This document shows positions 41,823 to 49,950 of a DNA stretch of 64,000 nt, piece by piece (position 1 is the first letter of the stretch; every line of letters starts with the position of its first letter). Made by a program: the position numbers and the translations under genes. The stretch is taken from contig NZ_BOON01000043.1 of NCBI RefSeq assembly GCF_016863255.1, forward strand, positions 25,745-89,744. The letters are read 5' to 3'. The notes below the pieces were generated by a model. The model saw only the letters and a program-made list of their open reading frames with translations, was not told where the DNA came from and did not search any database. This DNA comes from Planosporangium mesophilum (GTDB taxonomy: Bacteria; Actinomycetota; Actinomycetes; Mycobacteriales; Micromonosporaceae).

Positions 41823-43334
41823 TCACAGGCTGTTGACCCAGTTCGTGTACGTCTGGACCCAGAGGTCGAGGCGGTCGCGGCGGGTCGCCTCGTACAGCGC
41901 GGTGGCCTGCTCCTCGAACGCCACCACGTACGAGATGCCGCCGATTTCCTGCGGCTCGGACGGCACCTTGATCCCGGCCAGATCACCGGGGTTGATGCCG
42001 CGCAGGGCGTACACGAGGTCGGCCAGGTCCAATCCGCCGGTGTCGACGGTCAGCGAGGAACCCACCGAACGGATCAGTGAGTCGAGTTTGCGCGGGCTGG
42101 TGGCCACGCCCTGGCGGCGCGCCTCGTCGAAGATCGCCTTCAGTAGTTGCTGCTGGTGGCGCTGGCGGCCGTAGTCGCCGTCCGGGATGCTCTTGCGCTG
42201 GCGCGAGTAGTCCAACGCCTGCCAGGGCTCCAGCCGCCGGCAGCCGGGCTCGTAGACCTCGGGCGTGCTCTCGTAGTTGCGGTAGGAGCCCTCCGGCCCG
42301 TACCACGGCGCCAGGAACGCGCCTTTCTTGTCATGGCCGATGTGCTGGGACTCGGTGCGCTCGTCGATGCACATGTTGACCCCGCCGAGCTGCCTGACGA
42401 CCTTCTCGAAGCCACCGAAGTCGACCACGGCGGCGCCGTCGAACTCGATGCCGGTCAGGTCGTGGAGGGTGGTGGACAGCAGTTGGACGCCGCCCTCGCC
42501 GCCACCGCCGTACTCGAACGCACCGTTGATCTTCTCTCGGCCGCCCGGGAAGCCCGTCTTCTGGAACGGCGGGATCTGCACCCGCAGGTCCCTGGGGACC
42601 GAGATCAGGTAGGCCCGGTCCATGGAGGACGGTACGTGCACGATGATGATCGTGTCTGAGCGCTGCCCGGCCGTCGGGTCGTCCGACCGCGCGTCGGAGC
42701 CGATGAGCAGGTAGTTGAGGGGGCCGGTGACCCGCGTACGCGGCGCCTCGTCCTCGCCGCCCGTCCGGGCCTGTGGCGCGAGGAGCGTGCCCTTCCTCAC
42801 CGCGGCGTCGTAGCGGTTCGCCAGCACCTCGGTCGCGGTGATGACGCTGCTCGCGGCGACGATCATCAGGGCGCCGAAGACGATGAGCAGCCGGGCCCAC
42901 AGCGGATCGCGGCCGGGTGGCTTGCGCGAGGCGGGCGGCGGCAAGGCCGCGGCCGCCGTTCCGGCGGCCTCGTGCGTCTCGGCGGCCTCGTCGGTCCCGT
43001 CCTGCTCGGGCCCGTCCGCCGGCTCGCCCGTTTCAGGGTGCTCGGCCACTGCGGCAAGCTCGACGGTTACGTCGGCCTCGGTCGTTTCGGCCGGCTCCGC
43101 ACTTTCGGCAAGCTCCGCCGCGGCGTCGTCGGACGGTTCACGGGGCGGACCGGCGGAGGGCTCCCCCTCGGACGCGGATGCCCCCTCAACGTCACCCGGG
43201 CCGGGATCGCCGCCCGTCACGTCGGCCGGCGGCAACGCCGACTGCCCGGAGGTGTTCCCATCATCCGGTTTGCTCTGGTTCCGTGCCGTGCCCGTCGCTG
43301 CTCCCCGTGCCGACGCCGACCCGCGCCGGCACAC
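41823..43334 (-). CDS. LytR-CpsA-Psr (LCP) family protein 1
   Basis: A 503-residue cell-wall polymer ligase. The first about 140 residues are acidic and Pro/Ala/Glu-rich (likely cytoplasmic), followed by one membrane segment (LLIVFGALMIVAASSVIT). The outer LCP domain has NYLLIGSDARSDDPTAGQRS, YLISVPRDLRVQIPP, REKINGAFEYGGGG, VVDFGGFEKVV and QALDYSRQRKSIPDG. LCP proteins attach teichoic-acid-like or arabinogalactan-type polymers to peptidoglycan. The GTG start at 43334 is uncertain. Confidence 0.92.
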   Translation of the reverse strand: MCRRGSASARGAATGTARNQSKPDDGNTSGQSALPPADVTGGDPGPGDVEGASASEGEPSAGPPREPSDDAAAELAESAEPAETTEADVTVELAAVAEHPETGEPADGPEQDGTDEAAETHEAAGTAAAALPPPASRKPPGRDPLWARLLIVFGALMIVAASSVITATEVLANRYDAAVRKGTLLAPQARTGGEDEAPRTRVTGPLNYLLIGSDARSDDPTAGQRSDTIIIVHVPSSMDRAYLISVPRDLRVQIPPFQKTGFPGGREKINGAFEYGGGGEGGVQLLSTTLHDLTGIEFDGAAVVDFGGFEKVVRQLGGVNMCIDERTESQHIGHDKKGAFLAPWYGPEGSYRNYESTPEVYEPGCRRLEPWQALDYSRQRKSIPDGDYGRQRHQQQLLKAIFDEARRQGVATSPRKLDSLIRSVGSSLTVDTGGLDLADLVYALRGINPGDLAGIKVPSEPQEIGGISYVVAFEEQATALYEATRRDRLDLWVQTYTNWVNSL

Positions 43335-43435
43335 ACCGAGGTGGCCGAGCCCACGGGACTGGCTGCCAGTCTAGGGGATGACCGCCACGATCTCATGATC
43401 ACGACTGCTTGACCGACCGAACCGGTACCCGCAGG

Positions 43436-44659
43436 TCAGCCGATAGAACCATCGCTCGATACGAATGTCGGATGGTCCGCCACGAACCGGTCGAGCGTGT
43501 CGTCACGCATCGCCCGGAACATCTGGACACTCTCCGGCGTCAACTGCTCCGCGTCCTCCGCGTTGAGCTTGACCGAGTTGGCCTGGCCGCCGTTGGTCTT
43601 GAGCATCAGCGGGTCATTGTTGATCACGTTACGCATCGTGTACAACCAGTCCTCGAGCGGGACGCCCTGCCGGTCCACCGTGAACGCCTTGCCGGCCGCC
43701 TCCATCATCCGCAGCGCCTTGACCGGGTTGGCGGTAACGCCCTGCTTCTTGGCCTCCTTCAGCATCGCCTTGAGGAACTGCTGCTGGTGGCGCTGGCGGT
43801 CGTAGTCGCCGTTCTGGAGCCCGTACCGCTGGCGCGCGTAGTCCAGCGCCTGCCAGGGCGCCAGGCGCCGGCAGCCGGGCTCGTACACCACCGGCTTCCC
43901 GCCCTTGGACGGCGCCAGGAACTTGCCGTTCCGGTCGGTGCCGATGTGGTGCGAGGTCACCCGCTGGTCGATGCACATGTTCACGCCGCCGAGCGAGTTG
44001 ACGAGCGCCTGGAACCCACCGAAGTCGACGATCGCGCCGCCGGTGAACTTGATCCCCGGCGCGACGTTCTTCTGGATCGTCAGCGCGAGCAGTTCGAAGC
44101 CGCCGTCCCGGCCGCCCTTGCCCTGGCTGCCGAACGCGAACGCGGCGTTGATCTTCTCCCGGCCGCCCCGGTAGCCCGTCCTCGGGTAGGGCGGGATCTC
44201 GACCGCCAGGTCACGCGGGATGGACACCAGGTACGCCTGGTCGTGCGCGGCGTTGATGTGGGCGATGATGATCGAGTCCGACCGGATCGGCTCGTTGTTG
44301 TCCGGTCGCTCGTCGATGCCGACCAGGAGGATGTTGAGCGGACCCTCGATCGAGACCCGGCCGCCGGCCGCGCCGCGGAGCAGGTCGTCCTGCGTGATCC
44401 CGCTGCTGGCCTGCCCGACCAGCACCTTGACCCCGATGATCGAACCCCCGGCGGCCAGCATCAGGACGGCACCGAGCGCGACCAGGAGTCGCGCCCAGAG
44501 CGGGTCGCGCCGGCGCGGCGCCGGGGTCGCGGACGCCGGGGTGGCCGGACGCGCCGACGGCGGTGCCGATTGCCGCCCCGGCCCCTGCACCGGCGCCGAC
44601 CCCGGTGCGACCGCCGGCCGGCCGTAGGTCGTCGATCGGCGGCTCGAGGTCTGCTGCAT
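43436..44659 (-). CDS. LytR-CpsA-Psr (LCP) family protein 2
   Basis: A 407-residue LCP protein. The ATG at 44659 follows GGAGGGCGG. A Pro/Ala-rich cytoplasmic head leads to a membrane segment (LLVALGAVLMLAAGGSII). The catalytic domain shows NILLVGIDERPDNNEPIRSD, YLVSIPRDLAVEIPP, REKINAAFAFGSQG, IVDFGGFQALV and QALDYARQRYGLQNGD. It is closest in layout to LCP 1, sharing the DPLWARLL entry to the membrane and a two-Cys insert (MCIDQRVTSH and EPGCRRLAPW), so the pair probably arose by duplication. Confidence 0.93.
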   Translation of the reverse strand: MQQTSSRRSTTYGRPAVAPGSAPVQGPGRQSAPPSARPATPASATPAPRRRDPLWARLLVALGAVLMLAAGGSIIGVKVLVGQASSGITQDDLLRGAAGGRVSIEGPLNILLVGIDERPDNNEPIRSDSIIIAHINAAHDQAYLVSIPRDLAVEIPPYPRTGYRGGREKINAAFAFGSQGKGGRDGGFELLALTIQKNVAPGIKFTGGAIVDFGGFQALVNSLGGVNMCIDQRVTSHHIGTDRNGKFLAPSKGGKPVVYEPGCRRLAPWQALDYARQRYGLQNGDYDRQRHQQQFLKAMLKEAKKQGVTANPVKALRMMEAAGKAFTVDRQGVPLEDWLYTMRNVINNDPLMLKTNGGQANSVKLNAEDAEQLTPESVQMFRAMRDDTLDRFVADHPTFVSSDGSIG

Positions 44660-44761
44660 CCGCCCTCCTGCTCGTACAACGTCTGATCTATGTCCGGTGT
44701 GACTGTACGGATCGTGAAGGACTTGCGCGACGCTCCCAATACGGGAGACAGGGGCACGAAA

Positions 44762-44808
44762 TACCAAAAGGAGCACCTCCGCTCTTGCCGGAGGCACTCC
44801 CTTTGGTA
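44762..44808 (-). terminator. hairpin after LCP 3
   Basis: ACCAAAAGGAG, CA, CCTCCG pairs with CGGAGG, CA, CTCC, CTTTGGT around a 7-nt loop. It starts 13 bp past the LCP 3 stop at 44822 on the same strand. It separates LCP 3 from LCP 2 as transcription units. Confidence 0.8.
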
Positions 44809-44821
44809 GGTGTCCTGTGGG

Positions 44822-46033
44822 CTACTGACCCGGTTTGGCCGATGTGCCGTTCTGGGCGACCCAGTCGCTCACCGTGTCCTTGGCCACCGCGTCGTACAGC
44901 GACAGGGCCTTGTTCTTGTCGGAGAGGACCACGCTCTCGCCGTTCACCGTTCCCGAGCCCCGGTTCGGGCTGACCATGAACGTCAGGTCCTTGCTGGTGA
45001 GGCTGCGGAACGACCACGCGGTGCCGGCGAGCGAGAAGTCGTTGTCGACCGTCATCGCCTTGGTCACCGAGTCCAGGAACGCCTTGAGCTTGAACGGGTT
45101 GCTCATGGTGCCGGTACTGGTCGCCTTGTCCAGCAGCGCCTTCATGAACTGCTGCTGGTGGCGCATCCGGCCGAAGTCGCCGTCGGGGAACTGGTAGCGC
45201 TGGCGTACGTAGTCCAGCGCCTCGGCGCCGTTGAGGTGCTGAACGCCCTTGTCGAAGTGCCGGAACGGCTTGTGGATCGACGTGATGGACTGCTCGATGT
45301 TCAGGTCGACCCCGCCGAGCGCATCCGTGACCTGCTGGAAGCCGCCGAAGTCGACCAGCACCACGTGGTCGATGCGCACCTCGGTGTAGCCCTCCAGTGC
45401 CTGTACCGCGAGCGGAACCCCACCCCACGCGAACGCCGCGTTGATCTTCGCGTTGGTGTTACCGAACTCCGGGTTGGTGGGGCTCTCGGGGATATGGACG
45501 TACAGGTCGCGCGGGATCGAGATCAGGTAGGCCTTCTGATGGTCGGCGCTCACGTGCACCAGGATCATGGTGTCGGTGCGCCACTGCCCCGGTTTGGCCT
45601 TGTTCTCCGGATCCCGCGAGTCGCTACCCAGCATCAGGATGTTCTCGGCCCCGGCGGGGGCGGCCGGCGGCCGCGCTCCGGAGATCTTGGAGAACGCGTC
45701 GGTGCGCTGCAGCCCCGAGTCCAGACTGCGGTAGTACAGGAACGCGCCACCGAGACCGAGACCCGCCACCATCAACAGCGCGACGAGGCCGACCAGCGCG
45801 ATCCGTCCCCAGCGGGGCCGGGGGCCACGACGGTACGGCTCGCCACCGGGGCCCCGTGGCGGGCCTCCGGGGCCGTGCGGCGGAGGCCCGCCACGGCCCT
45901 GCGAAGGCACCGGGCCGTAATCCCCCCTACGGGGAGGAACCTGGGCCCTGCCGCTGCCCCGGTACGTGGAGGGGCCACTGGGTACCGAGGCGCTGCCGCT
46001 GGAGCTGCCACTGCGGTAAGTCGGGGAGGACAT
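44822..46033 (-). CDS. LytR-CpsA-Psr (LCP) family protein 3
   Basis: A 403-residue LCP protein. About 75 Gly/Pro/Ser-rich cytoplasmic residues precede a membrane segment (IALVGLVALLMVAGLGLGG). Catalytic-domain motifs: NILMLGSDSRDPENKAKPG, YLISIPRDLYVHIPES, NAKINAAFAWGG, LVDFGGFQQVTDALGG and ALDYVRQRYQFPDGDF. It lacks the two-Cys insert of LCP 1 and LCP 2, so it represents a separate subgroup. A terminator follows it. Confidence 0.94.
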   Translation of the reverse strand: MSSPTYRSGSSSGSASVPSGPSTYRGSGRAQVPPRRGDYGPVPSQGRGGPPPHGPGGPPRGPGGEPYRRGPRPRWGRIALVGLVALLMVAGLGLGGAFLYYRSLDSGLQRTDAFSKISGARPPAAPAGAENILMLGSDSRDPENKAKPGQWRTDTMILVHVSADHQKAYLISIPRDLYVHIPESPTNPEFGNTNAKINAAFAWGGVPLAVQALEGYTEVRIDHVVLVDFGGFQQVTDALGGVDLNIEQSITSIHKPFRHFDKGVQHLNGAEALDYVRQRYQFPDGDFGRMRHQQQFMKALLDKATSTGTMSNPFKLKAFLDSVTKAMTVDNDFSLAGTAWSFRSLTSKDLTFMVSPNRGSGTVNGESVVLSDKNKALSLYDAVAKDTVSDWVAQNGTSAKPGQ

Positions 46034-46104
46034 GGCATCAGCCTACGTAGGTGACGCCAGTCCAAGCGCCAGGTCTATTCGTCTCTCGTACAAACGAAGG
46101 GTTG

Positions 46105-47079
46105 TCAGGCCCGGCCGGCGAAGTAGTCGATCGTGCGCCGCAGGCCCTCCTCGGGGCCGACGGTCGGCTCGTACCCGAGCAGCGTGCGGGCCCGGGTGAG
46201 ATCCGGCCGGCGCTTCTCCGGGTCGTCGGCGGGGCGCGGGACGTACGTGATCTCCGAGGAGCTTCCGGTGAGCCGGACGATCGTCTCGGCCAGCTGCCGC
46301 ATCGTCATCTCGTGCTCGGTACCGCAGTTGATCGGGCCGGTCTCGCCCGAGTCCAGCAGCGCCACGATGCCCCGGACGAGATCGTCGACGTAGCAGACCG
46401 AGCGGGTCTGCGTGCCGGTACCGTGCACCGTGATCGGCTCGCCCCGCATCGCCTGCGAGATGAAGGTCGGGATGGCTCGGCCGTCGTCCGGGCGCATCCG
46501 CGGCCCGTACGTGTTGAAGATGCGCACGATGCCGACGTCGAGGCCGTGGAAGCGGTGGTACCCCATGGTCGCCGCCTCGGAGAAGCGCTTCGCCTCGTCG
46601 TACACGCTGCGCACGCCGATCGGGTTGACGTTGCCCCAGTAGGTCTCCGGCTGCGGGTGCGTCAGCGGGTCGCCGTACGCCTCGGAGGTGGACGCCATGA
46701 CGAAGCGGGCCCGGTCGGCGACGGCGCGGTCGAGCAACTGCAGCGTCGCGACGGAGCCGACCCGCAGGATCTCGACCGGGATCTGGGCGAAGTCGGTCGG
46801 GCTGGCGGGGGAGGCGAAATGCATGATCGCGTCGAACCGGGCGGCGAGCGCCGGGACGTCCGACGGCAGCGGCTGGGAGACGTCCGCCTCGACCAGCGTG
46901 AACCGAGGGTGGTCGGCGAGGTGGGCGACGTTGTCCTTGCTACCGGTGATGAAGTTGTCGACCGCGACGACCTCGGCGCCGCGGGCCAGCAACGCGTCCA
47001 CCAGATGTGAGGGGACGAACCCGGCACCTCCGGTAACCAGGATCCGGTGACCTTCTCCGTACTGTCGCGCATCCGCCAT
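46105..47079 (-). CDS. NAD-dependent epimerase/dehydratase, UDP-glucuronate decarboxylase-like
   Basis: A 324-residue extended short-chain dehydrogenase acting on nucleotide sugars. It starts with ILVTGGAGFVPSHLVDALL, contains VAVDNFITGSKDNVAHL, MHFASPASPTDF and the SxnYxxxK site as SVYDEAKRFSEA, and has NTYGPRMRPDDGRAIPTFI. The HFASPASP and NTYGPRM features fit UDP-xylose synthase, but the substrate is not certain. It may supply an activated sugar for the polymers joined by the adjacent LCP enzymes, which is an inference from position. Confidence 0.88.
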   Translation of the reverse strand: MADARQYGEGHRILVTGGAGFVPSHLVDALLARGAEVVAVDNFITGSKDNVAHLADHPRFTLVEADVSQPLPSDVPALAARFDAIMHFASPASPTDFAQIPVEILRVGSVATLQLLDRAVADRARFVMASTSEAYGDPLTHPQPETYWGNVNPIGVRSVYDEAKRFSEAATMGYHRFHGLDVGIVRIFNTYGPRMRPDDGRAIPTFISQAMRGEPITVHGTGTQTRSVCYVDDLVRGIVALLDSGETGPINCGTEHEMTMRQLAETIVRLTGSSSEITYVPRPADDPEKRRPDLTRARTLLGYEPTVGPEEGLRRTIDYFAGRA

Positions 47080-47154
47080 GCGGGAGAGCCTACCGTCGGA
47101 CAACGGGGCCGGCGAAGCACGGGGCGGGCCGGTGACGGCACCCGATGACGCGAA

Positions 47155-47182
47155 GGGCGGGCCGGTTCGAACCGGCCCGCCC
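47155..47182 (-). terminator. 28-bp perfect palindrome after actP
   Basis: GGGCGGGCCGGTTC and its exact complement form a perfect 28-bp palindrome with no loop bases beyond the central TTCGAA. It lies 17 bp past the acetate symporter stop and would form a strong hairpin. Confidence 0.75.
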
Positions 47183-47198
47183 GTTGGTGAATCGTCGC

Positions 47199-48875
47199 TC
47201 AGTGCGCTCCGGCACCGGTCAGCGAACGGACCTCCATCTCGGCGTACTTCGCCTCGTCGGCGGGCTCGCGGGACAGCAGCGTGCCCAGCCAGCCGCACAG
47301 GAACCCGATCGGGATCGAGATCAGACCCGGGTTGCTCAGCGGGAACCAGTGCCAGTCGTTGTGCGGGAACATCGCCGTCGGCGAGCCGGACACGACCGGG
47401 GAGAAGAACACCAGCAGTACGGCGGAGACCAGACCGCCGTAGATCGCCGCCGTGGCACCGGCCGTGTTGAACCGCTTCCAGAACAGCGAGTACAGGATCG
47501 CCGGCAGGTTGCCCGACGCGGCGACCGCGAACGCCAGCGCCACCAGGAACGCCACGTTCAGGCTCTGGGCGAAGATCGCCAGACCGATCGACACGGCGCC
47601 GATGATGAACGCCGAGATCCGGGCGACCTGGACCTCCTGGCGCTCCGACGTCTGCCCGCGCTTGAGGACGTTGGCGTAGAAGTCGTGCGCCAGCGACGAC
47701 GAGGAGGCCAGCGTCAGGCCGGCCACCACGGCGAGGATCGTGGCGAACGCGACCGCCGCGATCACCGCGAGCATGACCGAGCCGCCGGTACCGCCGCCCA
47801 GGTACTTCTCGCCCAGGGCCTGGGCGAGCTGCGGGGCCGCGGTGTTGCCGGCCTTGTCCTGCTTGGTGATCGCCGCGCCGCCCACCAGCGCCGCCGCGCC
47901 GAAGCCCAGCGCGAGGGTCATCAGGTAGAACGCGCCGATCAGACCGATCGCCCAGAGCACGCTCTTGCGGGCGTCGCGGGCGGTCGGCACGGTGTAGAAC
48001 CGGGTCAGGATGTGCGGCAGGCCGGCCGTGCCCAGCACCAGCGCGATGCCGAGCGAGAGCAGGTCCATCTTGTTGTAGAAGGTCTGCGTCGGGTCGCCGG
48101 CGACCTCCTTGCCGTACCGCAGACCCGGCTCCAGGAACGCGGCGCCCTTGCCGGACTTCGTGGCCGCCTCGCCCAGCAGGCTGGACAGGTTGAACTTGTA
48201 CACGGCGAGCACCAGCAGCGTCATCAGGATCGCGCCGCACATCAGCATGAAGGCCTTGACGATCTGCACGTACGTGGTGCCCTTCATGCCACCGACGACG
48301 ACGTACACGATCATCAGCACCCCGACGAAGACGATCGTCGCGACCTTGGCCGTGTCGGCGTCCATGCCGAGGAAGGTCTCACCCGGCTTGATCCCCAGCA
48401 GCAGCGCGACCAGCGCACCCGCACCGACCATCTGGGCGAGCAGGTAGAAGATCGACACGGTGATCGTGGAGACCGCGGCGGCGGTACGTACCGGCCGCTG
48501 CCGCATCCGGAACGCCAGCACGTCGGCCATCGTGTACTTGCCGGAGTTCCGCAGCAGCTCCGCGACGAGCAGCAGCGCGACCAGCCACGCCACCAGGAAG
48601 CCGATCGAGTACAGGAAGCCGTCGTAGCCGCTCAGCGCGATGATGCCGGCGATGCCGAGGAAGCTGGCGGCGGACATGTAGTCGCCGCCGATCGCCATGC
48701 CGTTCTGGAAACCGGTGAACGAGCGGCCGCCCGCGTAGAAGTCGGTCGCGTTGCGGGTCTGCCGGCTGGCCCAGACCGTGATCCCGAGCGTGATCAGCAC
48801 GAAGATCACGAACAGGGTGATCGTGAGGCTGCGGGCCGAGCTGCCGCTGTCGGCCGCGAGCAGGATGGGGTTCAT
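47199..48875 (-). CDS. actP: cation/acetate symporter (SSS family)
   Basis: A 558-residue sodium/solute symporter with about 13 membrane segments. Signature parts: DFYAGGRSFTGFQNGMAIGG, DYMSAASFLGIAG, GGMKGTTYVQIVKAFMLM and TAGLPHILTRFYTVP. It starts after the DUF485 protein with a 4-bp ATGA overlap, the standard yjcH-actP arrangement. Acetate is the likely substrate by family, although other small carboxylates are possible. A second such module is at 55656-57754. Confidence 0.93.
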   Translation of the reverse strand: MNPILLAADSGSSARSLTITLFVIFVLITLGITVWASRQTRNATDFYAGGRSFTGFQNGMAIGGDYMSAASFLGIAGIIALSGYDGFLYSIGFLVAWLVALLLVAELLRNSGKYTMADVLAFRMRQRPVRTAAAVSTITVSIFYLLAQMVGAGALVALLLGIKPGETFLGMDADTAKVATIVFVGVLMIVYVVVGGMKGTTYVQIVKAFMLMCGAILMTLLVLAVYKFNLSSLLGEAATKSGKGAAFLEPGLRYGKEVAGDPTQTFYNKMDLLSLGIALVLGTAGLPHILTRFYTVPTARDARKSVLWAIGLIGAFYLMTLALGFGAAALVGGAAITKQDKAGNTAAPQLAQALGEKYLGGGTGGSVMLAVIAAVAFATILAVVAGLTLASSSSLAHDFYANVLKRGQTSERQEVQVARISAFIIGAVSIGLAIFAQSLNVAFLVALAFAVAASGNLPAILYSLFWKRFNTAGATAAIYGGLVSAVLLVFFSPVVSGSPTAMFPHNDWHWFPLSNPGLISIPIGFLCGWLGTLLSREPADEAKYAEMEVRSLTGAGAH

Positions 48876-49219
48876 CGGCGGGCTCCTTCTTCCACCCGCG
48901 CCTTGAGCTGCTCGGCGAGCGGGTCGATCCGGCGGCTGGCGTACCGGGAGTACAGCCAGGCGATGAGGAACGTGGACACGAACTGCAGCAGCCCGAACAC
49001 GAGCGCCACGTTGATGTGGCCCACGATCTTCACGCCCATGAAGTCGCGCGCGTAGGCCGACAGGATCACGTACAGCGCGTACCAGACGAAGAACGCCACG
49101 GTCATCGGAAACACGAAGTTACGGAGCGCCTTGCGGAGGCTGGCGAACTCGGGACTCTGTTCGACCGCGAGGTACGAGCCGGCGGCCGGATCGTCCCTCG
49201 GCGGGGTCTCGGTGCTCAT
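48872..49219 (-). CDS. DUF485 membrane protein (YjcH-like)
   Basis: A 115-residue protein with two membrane segments (FPMTVAFFVWYALYVILSAYA and HINVALVFGLLQFVSTFLIAW shortened here to their cores) and the DUF485 start SPEFASLRKALRNF. Its stop overlaps the symporter ATG. Members are the small partner encoded with ActP-type symporters. Function is not firmly known; it may help symporter assembly or activity. Confidence 0.92.
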   Translation of the reverse strand: MSTETPPRDDPAAGSYLAVEQSPEFASLRKALRNFVFPMTVAFFVWYALYVILSAYARDFMGVKIVGHINVALVFGLLQFVSTFLIAWLYSRYASRRIDPLAEQLKARVEEGARR

Positions 49220-49425
49220 GTATCAGGTCACCACCTGTCGTGAGGGATGGTCGGTGGACGACACCGTGCCGTCACGACGCGGAGGCCGTCCGCCCCGGAC
49301 GGTAGGAACCGGATAGAGGGCGGTGAAGGTCCCAAGCCGGTCCCGGTCCGCCGCTGCGCCGAAACGACCTTCCCGTGCGCCGAGTTGCCGTGCCGGCGCC
49401 GTTTGCCGGTGCGGCTGCCGCCGGC

Positions 49426-49938
49426 TCAGGACAGCTCGCGGTACCGGCCCCGGTAGTGCACCAGCGGCGGCTGCGCCTCGCCCAGGTCCACCGTCTCGAT
49501 CGTGGCCTCGACCAGCAGTCCCCACCCCATCGGCCGGGCCTGGTCGAGCCGGCAGCCGGCCCAGCCGGCCCAGCCGGTCCGGCCGGCCGGCACCGGCCCG
49601 TACCCGGTCTCCTCCCAGTCGCCGCCGGCGAACAACCCGCCGGGCGCCGGCATCAGCCCGGCGAACCGGTCGCCGAGCTGGCGGTCCTGCGACGTCAGTA
49701 CGGTCACCGCGAACCGGCCGGCGTCCTCGATCGCCTCCCAGAGCTCGGACTCCTCATCGAGCACACCGAGGAGCCGGCCGGGCTCACCGTCGACCACCAT
49801 CGTCGAGGAGACGGTGAGACCCGCGGGCCCGGGCGCCGTCCACAGCGTCACCGCCGACGGCAGCCGGCCGCGCAGCCGGCGTACGGGCGAGCGCAGGTGA
49901 TCGGGGGTGGCGAACGGGTCGGACGGCGAGATGGTCAT
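49426..49938 (-). CDS. flavin reductase family protein
   Basis: A 170-residue protein with the flavin reductase-like split-barrel fold. Features are GLTVSSTMVVDGEPGRLLG, GRFAVTVLTSQDRQLGDRFA and the late VEATIETVDLGEAQPPLVHY. It probably binds FMN. Start at 49938, 12 bp after the ABC permease stop, so it seems to be in one operon with the exporter. What the reductase does for an exporter is unclear. Confidence 0.88.
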   Translation of the reverse strand: MTISPSDPFATPDHLRSPVRRLRGRLPSAVTLWTAPGPAGLTVSSTMVVDGEPGRLLGVLDEESELWEAIEDAGRFAVTVLTSQDRQLGDRFAGLMPAPGGLFAGGDWEETGYGPVPAGRTGWAGWAGCRLDQARPMGWGLLVEATIETVDLGEAQPPLVHYRGRYRELS

Positions 49939-49950
49939 GACGGGCAGTCC

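Noticed and set aside
47145..49055. 636-codon plus-strand frame over actP
   Set aside because: Antisense shadow of the symporter; the actP and DUF485 frames are unambiguous.
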